A stretch of DNA of 64,000 bases, from positions 6,657,388-6,721,387 of the forward strand of contig NZ_CP010892.1 of NCBI RefSeq assembly GCF_000931465.1, in the 5' to 3' direction. A model generated the notes under the pieces. The model did not search any database. It saw only the letters and a program-made list of their open reading frames with translations, and was not told the DNA's origin. Positions 51,504 to 59,894 of this stretch are shown here, piece after piece. The translations under genes were made by a program, and so were the position numbers. Origin of the DNA: Pseudomonas sp. MRSN 12121 (GTDB lineage: Bacteria; Pseudomonadota; Gammaproteobacteria; Pseudomonadales; Pseudomonadaceae). Each line of letters starts with the position of its first letter. Within the stretch, counting starts at the first letter, position 1.

Positions 51504-53494
51504 GTCGCGCATCCCTGAACCGCTTCCTGCTCGGCGGCGCCGCGCTCCTGGCGCTGGGCATCAGCTCCCTGTCCCAGGGCGCCGACCAGCCGCTGATCCA
51601 GGCCGGCAAGAAGACCCTGTTCCAACGCGTGCTGACCACCCCGGGCTGTCACCTCAGCCCGTCGGCGGGCGGCGCGGCCGGCGAGGCGCAACCGACCTTC
51701 TCCCGCTTCTATGTGTATGAACGGGCCCAGGCCGGTAACGCCGAATGGCTGAAAGTCGGCCCCGACAGCTACGGCAAGACCGTCGGCTGGCTGCCGGCCA
51801 GTTGCACCACCGACTGGAAAATGCAGCTGACCCTGGCCTTCACCAACCCGGCCAACCGCGACCGCCTGCTGTTCTTCAAGGACCGCGCCACCGTCGAAGG
51901 CATCCTCGATGCGCCGGACCCGGTGAGCAAGGTCGCGCCGCTGCGCGCCAAGCTCAAGCAGGGGGCCCAGGCGCCCGGCGTGCTGGCGCAGGAACCGGAG
52001 TACTTCGTCGACCTGCAAAAGCAGTTCTACCTGCTGCCGATTCTCAGCGGCGAAGAAGTGATGACCGAAAGCGGCTTCCGCACGCGCCTGCTGAACGTCG
52101 CCTCGGTCAGCAAGGACGAGGACCAGCACGCCAAGGGCAGCAACGCCGCGGGCGCCAATGGCGGCGCCGGTGGCGACGTCAATGCCAGCAGCCAGTTGAA
52201 GGAATTCAGCGCCGCGGTGGTGTTCGTCATCGACTCGACCATCTCCATGGACCCCTACATCGACCGCACCCGCGAGGCGATCCGTAAGGTCTACCAGCAG
52301 ATCGAGGCGCAGAATCTGGGCAAGCAGGTCAAGTTCGGCCTGGTCGCCTTCCGCTCCAGCACCAAGGCCGTACCGGGCCTGGACTACGTCACCAAAATGT
52401 ACGCCGACCCCAACCAGGTCAAAGACAGCGCCGACTTCCTGGCCAAGGTCGCGGACCTGAAACAGGCCAAGGTGTCCAGCAGCAGCTTCGACGAGGACGC
52501 CTATGCCGGCGTCATGCACAGCATCGACAAGGTCGACTGGAGCCAGTTCGGCGCGCGTTATGTGGTGCTGATCACCGATGCCGGCGCCATCGAAGGCGAC
52601 GACAAACTCTCGAACACCGGGCTCAGCGCGACCCAGGTGCGCCTCGAGGCGGCCAAGCCCGGCGTCGCCATCTACACCCTGCACCTCAAGACCCCAGCGG
52701 GACTGAAGGACCACAGCAAGGCCCAGGCGCAATATCAGAACCTCTCGACCTATCCGGGCACCAACACCTCGCTGTACTACCCGGTCGACGCCGGCGACGT
52801 CCAGGCCTTCGGCCGCAAGGTCGACGCCCTGGCCGCCGCCATCACCTCCCAGGTGAAGGCCGCGTACATGGGCGAAGACGCCATTGGCAGCGCCCTCAAC
52901 GCCAAGCAGGACCCGGCCGAGAAGAAAATGCTCGAGGACGCCGCCCTGATCGGCCACGCCATGCAACTGGCCTACCTCGGCGAGAAGACCAACAGCAAGG
53001 CGCCACCCGTGTTCAAGGCGTGGATCACCGACCGCGACCTGATCAAGCAGAACATCCCCACCACCGACGTGCGGGTACTGCTGACCAAGGCCCAGCTCAG
53101 CGACCTCAGCGACGTGATGAAAAAGATCCTCGACGCCGCCAACGAAGGCCTGATCTCACCGACCGAAATGTTCGAGCGCCTGCGCTCGGTGGCCGCCACC
53201 ATGGGCGCCGACCCCAACCAACTGAAGCAGAAGGGCAACGCCAAGCTCGCCGAGATGGGCGTGCTCGGCGAGTACCTGGAAGACCTGCCGTACCAGAGCG
53301 AGGTGTTGAACCTGGATGAGGAAACCTGGAAGAGCTGGGATGGCCTGGCCCAGGAGAAATTCATCCGTACGCTGAACACCAAGCTGCGTCACTACCAGCG
53401 CTACAACGCCGACGTCGACCGCTGGGTGGCTCTGGCCAAGGACAGCGACGCCCGGGACAACGTGTACCCGGTGCCCCTGGAAATGATGCCTTAA
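51500..53494 (+). CDS. Periplasmic von Willebrand factor A domain protein, srf operon
   Basis: A 664-residue protein with a signal peptide (RFLLGGAALLALGISSLSQG), an SH3-like N-terminal region and a vWA domain from about 238 (AAVVFVIDSTISMDPYIDRT; MIDAS Asp-x-Thr/Ser-x-Ser). It resembles the C-terminal vWA of the type VI secretion kinase PpkA without the kinase domain. GTG 51500 starts within the previous stop. It is likely a periplasmic sensor or scaffold working with the ABC system downstream. Confidence 0.8.
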   Translation: MSRASLNRFLLGGAALLALGISSLSQGADQPLIQAGKKTLFQRVLTTPGCHLSPSAGGAAGEAQPTFSRFYVYERAQAGNAEWLKVGPDSYGKTVGWLPASCTTDWKMQLTLAFTNPANRDRLLFFKDRATVEGILDAPDPVSKVAPLRAKLKQGAQAPGVLAQEPEYFVDLQKQFYLLPILSGEEVMTESGFRTRLLNVASVSKDEDQHAKGSNAAGANGGAGGDVNASSQLKEFSAAVVFVIDSTISMDPYIDRTREAIRKVYQQIEAQNLGKQVKFGLVAFRSSTKAVPGLDYVTKMYADPNQVKDSADFLAKVADLKQAKVSSSSFDEDAYAGVMHSIDKVDWSQFGARYVVLITDAGAIEGDDKLSNTGLSATQVRLEAAKPGVAIYTLHLKTPAGLKDHSKAQAQYQNLSTYPGTNTSLYYPVDAGDVQAFGRKVDALAAAITSQVKAAYMGEDAIGSALNAKQDPAEKKMLEDAALIGHAMQLAYLGEKTNSKAPPVFKAWITDRDLIKQNIPTTDVRVLLTKAQLSDLSDVMKKILDAANEGLISPTEMFERLRSVAATMGADPNQLKQKGNAKLAEMGVLGEYLEDLPYQSEVLNLDEETWKSWDGLAQEKFIRTLNTKLRHYQRYNADVDRWVALAKDSDARDNVYPVPLEMMP

Positions 53495-53504
53495 CGAGAC
53501 GCCC

Positions 53505-54221
53505 ATGCTGGATATCAAGAACCTGCTGGTGCGCCGGGGGGAAGGCGCGCAGGCGCACCAGGTGCGCCTGCCGGAGCTGCGTATCGGTGCCGGCCAGATC
53601 CTGGCCATCACCGGCGAAAGCGGCTGTGGCAAAAGCACCCTGCTCGAAGCCATCGGCCTGCTGCTGCGCCCCGTGGAACTGCAGCGCTTCAGCCTGAGCC
53701 CGGCGAACTCGCCGGCTGCGGCGCCGCTGGACATCGGCCAGTTGCTCGCCGCCGACGACCAGCCGGCCCTGGCGGCGGTGCGCTCGCGGCACCTGGGGTT
53801 CATCCTGCAGAGCGGCGGCCTGCTGCCCTTCCTCAGCGTCCGCGACAATATCCGCCTGCCCCGCCGCCTGCTCGGCATGCCGCTGCACAGCGAGCACGTC
53901 GACCAGGCCATCGCCGCCCTGCGCCTGGAAGCGCTGCTGGACAAGCGCCCCCAGGCCCTGTCCATCGGCGAGCGCCAGCGGGTCGCCTGTGTCCGGGCGA
54001 TTGCCCATGAACCGCAACTGCTGCTGGCCGACGAACCCACGGCGGCGCTCGATCCCCACAGCGCCAGGCGCCTGTTCGAGTTGCTGTTGAGCCTGGTCGC
54101 GAATCTGGGGCTGAGCGCCCTGGTGGTGTCCCATGACTGGGCCTTGCTCAAGGACTTCGGCTTGTCGCGGCTGGCCGCCACCAGCCGCCAGGGAGAAACG
54201 TCGTTTGAACCTTTGGATTGA
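53505..54221 (+). CDS. ABC transporter ATPase, TagT-like
   Basis: A 238-residue ABC ATPase of the LolD/MacB type with Walker A GESGCGKST (about 38-46), Q-loop FILQSGGLL, signature LSIGERQRVACV and Walker B LLLADEPTAALD. With the FtsX-type permease, FGE-like protein and lipoprotein that follow it matches the TagT-TagS-TagR-TagQ order of the P. aeruginosa H1-T6SS threonine-phosphorylation input module. Confidence 0.9.
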   Translation: MLDIKNLLVRRGEGAQAHQVRLPELRIGAGQILAITGESGCGKSTLLEAIGLLLRPVELQRFSLSPANSPAAAPLDIGQLLAADDQPALAAVRSRHLGFILQSGGLLPFLSVRDNIRLPRRLLGMPLHSEHVDQAIAALRLEALLDKRPQALSIGERQRVACVRAIAHEPQLLLADEPTAALDPHSARRLFELLLSLVANLGLSALVVSHDWALLKDFGLSRLAATSRQGETSFEPLD

Positions 54222-55428
54222 TCGCCTGCGCCTGCTCGGCAAGCTGGCCATGGAAGACCTCTGGCACGACCGCAAGGTCTCGCTGTGCATCGCCGCCTCG
54301 CTGGTGGCGGTGATCGCGCCGCTGTTGCTGCTGTTCGGCCTCAAGCACGGGGTGGTCAGCCAACTGCAGGACGAGCTGCTGCGCGACCCGCGCAACCTTG
54401 AAGTGAAGATGCTCAGCAGCGGCAACTACAACGACGCCTGGATCGAACGCCTGCGCCAGCAGCCGGAAACCGGCTTCGCCCTCGGCCAGACCCGCTCGCT
54501 CAACACCCAGGCCGACCTGTTTGTCGGCCTGCAGCGTTTCGTCGAAAACGCCGAGATCATCCCCACCGACGTCGGCGACCCCCTGCTGAACCTGCCGCAG
54601 ATCAACCCCAGCGGCCATCAGGTGATCCTCAGCGCACAGGCCGCGCAGCGCCTGCAGGCCAAGGTCGGCGACAGCGTGCGCCTGCGCGCCGAACGGCGCC
54701 TGGACGGCAACCGGGAACGCGGAGAAGTGACCCTGAGCGTGATCGCGATTCTCGACAGCGCGCGTTTCGGGCGCGCCGCCGGGTTTGTCGCGCCGGCCCT
54801 GCTGCTGAACCTGGAGCGCTTTCGCGACGGCTATCAGGTCAGCGAGTTCGGGGTCGACAGCGGCAAGCCGCTGGGCGACCTGCAGCCGCTGTACGCCCGG
54901 GCCCGCCTCTATGCCCGCGATATCGACCAGGTGGCGGCGCTGGAGCGCTGGCTCAACCAGCAGCACATCGAGACCTCCAGCCGCCTGGCCGACATCGACA
55001 ACGTCAAGGCCATCAACCATGTGCTGGGGCTGATCTTCGGGGTCATCGCCCTGGCGGCGCTGATCGGTTGCGTGGCGTCGATGGTCGGGGCCTTCCTGGC
55101 CAACATCGACCGCAAGCGCAAGAGCCTCGCGGTATTGCGCCTGCTGGGGTTCGCGCGCCCGGCGGTGGCCGGCTTCGTGGTGCTGCAGGCGCTGTTCCTG
55201 AGCCTGGCCGGCTACCTCGGCGGACTGGGGTTCTACTGGGTCGGCAGCCAGCTGTTCGACCGCCTGCTCGGCAGCAGCCAGGCCACCGGCACCTTTGTTT
55301 GTCACATCACGATCTGGCACGGCCTGGCGGCCCTGCTCATCACCTTTCTGGTCGCTGCGCTGGTTGCCGTCATCGGCGCCGCGCGAGCCATCAGCATCCA
55401 ACCTGCGGAGAGTCTGCGTGAGCTATAA
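54205..55428 (+). CDS. ABC transporter permease (FtsX family), TagS-like
   Basis: A 407-residue FtsX/MacB-type permease: one N-terminal membrane helix (LCIAASLVAVIAPLLLLFGL), a large periplasmic domain (about 60-250) and three C-terminal helices with the FtsX core (LAALIGCVASMVGAFLANID and following). I chose TTG 54205, with GGAG upstream; it overlaps the ATPase gene by 17 bp. Such permeases transmit signals across the membrane rather than transporting substrates. Confidence 0.85.
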   Translation: MNLWIDRLRLLGKLAMEDLWHDRKVSLCIAASLVAVIAPLLLLFGLKHGVVSQLQDELLRDPRNLEVKMLSSGNYNDAWIERLRQQPETGFALGQTRSLNTQADLFVGLQRFVENAEIIPTDVGDPLLNLPQINPSGHQVILSAQAAQRLQAKVGDSVRLRAERRLDGNRERGEVTLSVIAILDSARFGRAAGFVAPALLLNLERFRDGYQVSEFGVDSGKPLGDLQPLYARARLYARDIDQVAALERWLNQQHIETSSRLADIDNVKAINHVLGLIFGVIALAALIGCVASMVGAFLANIDRKRKSLAVLRLLGFARPAVAGFVVLQALFLSLAGYLGGLGFYWVGSQLFDRLLGSSQATGTFVCHITIWHGLAALLITFLVAALVAVIGAARAISIQPAESLREL

Positions 55429-56962
55429 ACGTTTCGGCTGGCTGTTGCCCCTCAGCCTGGGCTACCTGCTCGACGCCTCGGCCGCGGGCTGGGAAGAGAA
55501 GTTCTACAACCCGATGCCCCAGGACAACGACGTGGTCCTGCCCATGCCCTGCGAAGGCTCGATGGTGTTTCGCAAGGTGTTCATTCCGGTGGCCGGGCCG
55601 CTGGACGATTACCCGACCAACATCGGCCAGGACGGTTCGGAGTACGGCTACGTCGAGCAGACGCGGCCGACCTTCATCGCCGGCAGCTTCACCGGGGCCA
55701 AGAGCGACAAGTCCCGCTACTACCTGCTGGCCAAGTATGAGATGAGCCAGTTGCAATACGCCGCCCTGACCGAAGATACCTGCCCGACCGCCTCGACCAA
55801 GATGCGCCTGCCGCAAGTGGCGATCAGTTGGGTCCAGGCCGTGGAGGCGGCGGACAAATACAACCTGTGGCTGCGCAAGAACGCCGCCGCCAAGCTGCCC
55901 AAGGAAGACGGCGCGCTGGGCTTCCTGCGGCTGCCGACCGAGGTGGAATGGGAGTTCGCCGCCCGGGGCGGAATCGAGGTCGGCACCGCCGAATTCCGTG
56001 ACACCCGCTACCCGATGCCGGAAGGCCTGAACGCCTACGAATGGTTTGCCGGCGCCCAATCGGCCAACGGCAAGCTGCAACTGAGCGGCCTGCAGAAGCC
56101 CAACCCTCTGGGCCTGCACGACATGCTCGGCAACGCCGACGAGATGATGTTCGAACCCTTCCGCCTGAACAAACTCGATCGCCAGCACGGCCAGGCCGGC
56201 GGCTACGTGGTGCGCGGTGGCAACTACCTGACCGCCCAGGCCGACCTGCGGACCTCGCTGCGCAAGGAGGAGCCGTACTACAACAGCGAAGGCCAGGTGA
56301 AGAACAAGACCACTGGCCTGCGCCTGGCCCTGGTGTCGCCGACCCTGACCTCCCGCGAGCGGGTGGCCAGCATCGAAAGCAGCTGGAAGAAACTCGGCAA
56401 CGGCGCCCCGGCCAACGCCCCTTCGACCCCCGGCACCGCCCAGGCCCTGGGCACCCTGGCATCGGGCGTCGAGGACAAGGCGCTCAAGGAGAAGCTCCAG
56501 GCCCTGGAAAACCAGCTGCGCGCCAGTAACCAGCAACAGGAAGAAACCCGCGACCAGGCGATCCGCGCCAGCCTCAACCTCGGCGCCTTCCTGTGCACCA
56601 AGATGCTCGACGACGGCCAGTACGTGGATTTCCTGCAGAAGAACTACGCCCTCAACTGCGAATCGGCCGAGAAAGACGCCACCTGCGACATGCGCAAAGG
56701 CAAGCTCGACGAGCAGAAGGACCGCCTGCACAAACTCAGCCGCTACTACGCCAGCAGCCTGGTGGAGTCGGCCTCCCTGTACGGCCAGCCGCTGATCGAA
56801 CCGCAGGTGCCGGTGATGGAGGAAATCATCTCGCGCAACAAGCAGCTGCAAGACCTCAAGCCGTACCTGCGCACCCACTGGGCCAATCAGAAAACCTTCC
56901 TGCAAAAGCAGAAGATCGACACCGAGGCCTGGCTGAAGAGCTGCAAGTCCGTGACCCAATAG
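55418..56962 (+). CDS. Formylglycine-generating-enzyme-fold protein, TagR-like
   Basis: A 514-residue protein with an N-terminal signal (RFGWLLPLSLGYLLDASAAG) and an FGE-sulfatase/SUMF1 domain: KYEMSQLQYAAL, LRLPTEVEWEFAARGG, LGLHDMLGNADEMM and GGYVVRGGNYLTA. A C-terminal helical coiled region (LQALENQLRASNQQQEETRD) follows. TagR of the T6SS has the same fold and acts upstream of PpkA in the periplasm. GTG 55418 overlaps the permease stop by 11 bp. Confidence 0.85.
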   Translation: MSYKRFGWLLPLSLGYLLDASAAGWEEKFYNPMPQDNDVVLPMPCEGSMVFRKVFIPVAGPLDDYPTNIGQDGSEYGYVEQTRPTFIAGSFTGAKSDKSRYYLLAKYEMSQLQYAALTEDTCPTASTKMRLPQVAISWVQAVEAADKYNLWLRKNAAAKLPKEDGALGFLRLPTEVEWEFAARGGIEVGTAEFRDTRYPMPEGLNAYEWFAGAQSANGKLQLSGLQKPNPLGLHDMLGNADEMMFEPFRLNKLDRQHGQAGGYVVRGGNYLTAQADLRTSLRKEEPYYNSEGQVKNKTTGLRLALVSPTLTSRERVASIESSWKKLGNGAPANAPSTPGTAQALGTLASGVEDKALKEKLQALENQLRASNQQQEETRDQAIRASLNLGAFLCTKMLDDGQYVDFLQKNYALNCESAEKDATCDMRKGKLDEQKDRLHKLSRYYASSLVESASLYGQPLIEPQVPVMEEIISRNKQLQDLKPYLRTHWANQKTFLQKQKIDTEAWLKSCKSVTQ

Positions 56963-57015
56963 CAACACCCGTACCGCTATAAAAAATGCCCATATCGTCT
57001 ACCAGGAGCACCCCC

Positions 57016-57747
57016 ATGTCGCGCAGCCTTCGGACTCGCTTCAAGCTACAGATCGCTTTCATCCTCGCCGGCAGCCTGCTGCTTGGCGGCTGCGCCAACA
57101 CCGGCAGCTCCTTGCTGGACGACGATGCAAGCCCCGATCCGCGCCTGACCCAAGGCAACGACGCGCAGTTCTTCAGCAAATCCGGCTACCAGGCCTGCGC
57201 CGTCGGCGCTGGCATCGGCATCCTCAGCTGCGCCCTGTCCAACAGCAATAACAAGGCGGTATGCGCTGTCGCCGCGGGCATCGCCGCCTGTGGCGTGGCC
57301 ATGGGCGCCAACTACTACCTGGACCAGCGTCGCAGCGAGTACGCCGACACCAGCACCCGCCTGCAGAAAATGAACGCCGACGTGCAGCAAGACACCCAGA
57401 ATGTCATCGCCCGGACCGCGACCGCCCAGCAGGTGATCAGGGACGACCAGGCGCGCATCGCCCAGATCAAGCGCGACATGGCCAACAAGAAGCTGGACAA
57501 GGCCAGGGCCCAGACCCAGATCGCCGAGATCGACCAGAACATCGCCCGCCTGCGCAAGGACCTGACCAACATGCGCAACAAGGCCACCGAGTATGCCAAG
57601 GTCGCCGACATGGAACGCGCCCAGGGCTCCAGCGCGGAAATCAAGCAGGTCGACATGAGCATCATGAAGATGAACGCGAAAGTCGCTGCGCTGCAGAAAG
57701 AAGTGGACGCCCTGTACAGCCAGCGTTCGGCAATCACCCTGGGTTGA
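57016..57747 (+). CDS. Lipoprotein with coiled coil, TagQ-like
   Basis: A 243-residue protein with lipobox LLGGC (IAFILAGSLLLGGCANTG), a Gly/Ala-rich hydrophobic stretch (about 63-95) and a long helical coiled coil (about 110-235, e.g. IKRDMANKKLDKARAQTQIA). It probably anchors the system in the outer membrane. AGGAGC precedes ATG 57016; an earlier ATG (56986) would hide the signal sequence. Confidence 0.75.
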   Translation: MSRSLRTRFKLQIAFILAGSLLLGGCANTGSSLLDDDASPDPRLTQGNDAQFFSKSGYQACAVGAGIGILSCALSNSNNKAVCAVAAGIAACGVAMGANYYLDQRRSEYADTSTRLQKMNADVQQDTQNVIARTATAQQVIRDDQARIAQIKRDMANKKLDKARAQTQIAEIDQNIARLRKDLTNMRNKATEYAKVADMERAQGSSAEIKQVDMSIMKMNAKVAALQKEVDALYSQRSAITLG

Positions 57748-57751
57748 GATC

Positions 57752-58258
57752 ATGAATATGAAGCCAAGACACTGGGCGACGCTCGCCCTGGCCCTGACCC
57801 TGGGTGGCTGCGCCAGCAACCCGGGCGATTGCGACGCGACCGACCGCGATGCCAGCCTGCTGACCAAGATGAACTGCGACTACTCCGGTGGCTACAGCGA
57901 ACAGGTCAAGCAGAAGGAACAGGCCCTGACCGCCTCCCGTCAGGAAAACGCCATGTTCCGCCAGGTATACGACAATATCGCAGCCCAGCAGGCCAGCACC
58001 CGCAAGGACCTGGCCAGCCAGCAGCAGGCCCAGGCTGCGCTGAACCAATCCCTGGGGCAGTTGCTCAAATCGCTCAAGTCCCGGCATGGCAACGAGAGCC
58101 AGGTGCAGAAACAGATCGCCGGGCTCGAGCAGCAACTCAAGGCCTCCCAGGCCAAGAGCGCCAGCAACACCCCGACAGCCCTGGCCGCCAAGCAGGAAGA
58201 ACTCAAGGCCCTGCAGAAGAAGGTCAACCAGCTGCAGTTCAGCCTGGGTTACGAGTAA
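57752..58258 (+). CDS. Coiled-coil lipoprotein, srf operon
   Basis: A 168-residue lipoprotein with signal WATLALALTLGGCASNPGDC (lipobox LGGC). The mature part is mostly coiled coil rich in Gln/Lys/Leu (KQIAGLEQQLKASQAKSASN, ...). Similar organisation to the previous gene suggests the two associate in the envelope. A hairpin terminator candidate follows within 21 bp. Confidence 0.75.
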   Translation: MNMKPRHWATLALALTLGGCASNPGDCDATDRDASLLTKMNCDYSGGYSEQVKQKEQALTASRQENAMFRQVYDNIAAQQASTRKDLASQQQAQAALNQSLGQLLKSLKSRHGNESQVQKQIAGLEQQLKASQAKSASNTPTALAAKQEELKALQKKVNQLQFSLGYE

Positions 58259-58278
58259 CCCGCTCCCTTTTCAACCTT

Positions 58279-58302
58279 GCAGGCATCTTTCGGGATGCCT
58301 GC
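58279..58302 (+). terminator. Hairpin, attenuator or partial terminator
   Basis: GCAGGCATC (58279-58287) pairs with GATGCCTGC (58294-58302) over a 6-base loop and is followed by GCCCTTTTC. It lies between the lipoprotein gene and the last vWA gene, so it may reduce read-through to the latter. Confidence 0.6.
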
Positions 58303-58324
58303 GCCCTTTTCAGGAATCGTCTGC

Positions 58325-59740
58325 ATGCAACGGGTCATCAGGGATGGTCAGTTCACTGTCGACAAGGCCGATGCGCTGTCGGCCAAGGTCGCGCTGATCC
58401 AGAAACACTTCCCGCCCACCATCGCCAGCCTCTATGCCATTCCCCGCCAAGGCAGCGGCGAGGTGCTGGAATGGTGGACCGAGCTGGGTGGCCAGCCGAC
58501 GCCCTATGCCGCGCTGAACGAGGACCAGCAACGGCGTTTGCTGGACCTCTACCAGCAGCGCCAGGAAGCCCTGGGCCGACTCGCAGACGAGTTGCAAAAG
58601 CGCAACGAGCCCGACGCCGCCAGCCTGCGCACGCTGATCGGCCCGCCGGAGCTGGAGGACCTCTATAGCCTCAACGGCGAGCCGCTGGTGATTCGCTGGG
58701 GCCTGCGCCCACCCAAAGCCGTGCCACCGCCGGTCATGGTGCCGCCCGTTGTGGCGCCGCCAAGCCGCAATGGCTGGAAACTCGCCGCGGCATTGCTGGC
58801 CCTGCTGCTGTTGCTGCTCCTGCTATGGGCGGCCTACTGGTTTTTCTGCCCGAAAAGCCATCCCGTGGTACCGGAGCCCAAGGCGCCCGCGCCCGTCGAG
58901 ACGCCCGCCAAGGCAGCGGAACCGGTCGTCGAGCCGGTCGCGCCCCCGGTCGCTCCAGAGCCTGTCGTGCCCCCCACGCCAGAGCCAGCGCCAGCGCCGG
59001 AACCCGCACCGCCACCACCGCCGCCACCGCCACCGAAGCCCAAGCCCGCTCCGGCCCCGACCCTGGACAACTACGCCTGCCGCAAACAGGCGCCTGATGC
59101 GGTGCCACCGCAGTTCGTGGTGGTCCTGGATACGTCCGGCTCGATGAACATGAACATCAAGTCGGTGTACGACGATGAAGTGTGGTTCTTCGGCAGCGAA
59201 CTCAACCAGTTCCTCGATCCGGCCCGTGCCGAGCGGATCTTCACCCCACCAAGCCGGCTGTCGGTGGCCACCGAGTCCCTGACCGGCATGATCAATGGCC
59301 TGGACCCGAAGATCGATACGCGCCTGATCACCTTCAACGGCTGCGCCAGCCAGATCGACCATGGCGTGTTCCGGGCGGCCGACCGGCCGCGCCTGATCAA
59401 TGGTATCCGCGGCCTCCAGGCCAACGATGGCACGCCATTGGCCGCCAGCCTGGCCAAGGCGGCGAGCACCGTGGACGGACGCAAGAACGATGCGGTGATC
59501 GTGATGTTCGTCGACGGCGAGGACGGCTGCCAGCAAGACGTCTGCGCCGTGTCCCGGAAGATCGCCGCCGAGCAGCCGCGCCTGCGGGTCAACGTGGTGA
59601 ACATCGGGCGCGGCGGCCCTTCGCGCTGCATCGCCGAGAACACCGGCGGTCGGGTCTACAGCAGCAACGACGCCGCCGAGCTGGGCAAGGCCCTGAAGAT
59701 GGCCAGCAAGGAAGTGTCCAGCAGCACCAAGTGCAACTAG
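58325..59740 (+). CDS. SrfA-like/vWA membrane protein, end of srf operon
   Basis: A 471-residue protein with an N-terminal domain (1-130) similar in organisation to SrfA, a TM helix at about 153-175 (LAAALLALLLLLLLLWAAYW), a long Pro/Ala/Glu/Val linker (about 180-245) and a vWA domain (FVVVLDTSGSM near 263, MIDAS DxSxS; later MFVDGEDGCQQDVCA). The domain plan (cytoplasmic head, TM, linker, periplasmic domain) repeats that of the first gene, which suggests an ancient duplication within the operon. Confidence 0.8.
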   Translation: MQRVIRDGQFTVDKADALSAKVALIQKHFPPTIASLYAIPRQGSGEVLEWWTELGGQPTPYAALNEDQQRRLLDLYQQRQEALGRLADELQKRNEPDAASLRTLIGPPELEDLYSLNGEPLVIRWGLRPPKAVPPPVMVPPVVAPPSRNGWKLAAALLALLLLLLLLWAAYWFFCPKSHPVVPEPKAPAPVETPAKAAEPVVEPVAPPVAPEPVVPPTPEPAPAPEPAPPPPPPPPPKPKPAPAPTLDNYACRKQAPDAVPPQFVVVLDTSGSMNMNIKSVYDDEVWFFGSELNQFLDPARAERIFTPPSRLSVATESLTGMINGLDPKIDTRLITFNGCASQIDHGVFRAADRPRLINGIRGLQANDGTPLAASLAKAASTVDGRKNDAVIVMFVDGEDGCQQDVCAVSRKIAAEQPRLRVNVVNIGRGGPSRCIAENTGGRVYSSNDAAELGKALKMASKEVSSSTKCN

Positions 59741-59828
59741 GCCAGCACTGGCGTACCGCCTCGTCCAGGGCCGCTTCGGCGGCCTCGGACGAAGGGCGTA
59801 GCGCCAGGTCGTTGGCGGTCTGGCGTTA

Positions 59829-59887
59829 TCGCGGGCAAGCCTCCTACAGACACCACATGACCTTGTAGGAGCGAGGCTTGCCCGCGA
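59829..59887. repeat. REP pair (REPIN-like), Pseudomonas type
   Basis: Two inverted REP copies: TCGCGGGCAAGCCTCCTAC (59829-59847) and GTAGGAGCGAGGCTTGCCCG (59865-59884, extended by CGA). This GTAGGAGCGAGG...CCCGCGA motif is typical of Pseudomonas REP elements. It lies between convergent genes and can form a long hairpin, possibly acting as a terminator for both. Confidence 0.85.
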
Positions 59888-59894
59888 AGCGCTG

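Noticed and set aside
54148..55401. Minus-strand frame of 417 codons opposite the FtsX permease
   Set aside because: An antisense shadow, rich in Gln/Ala/Gly/Asp, with no motif.
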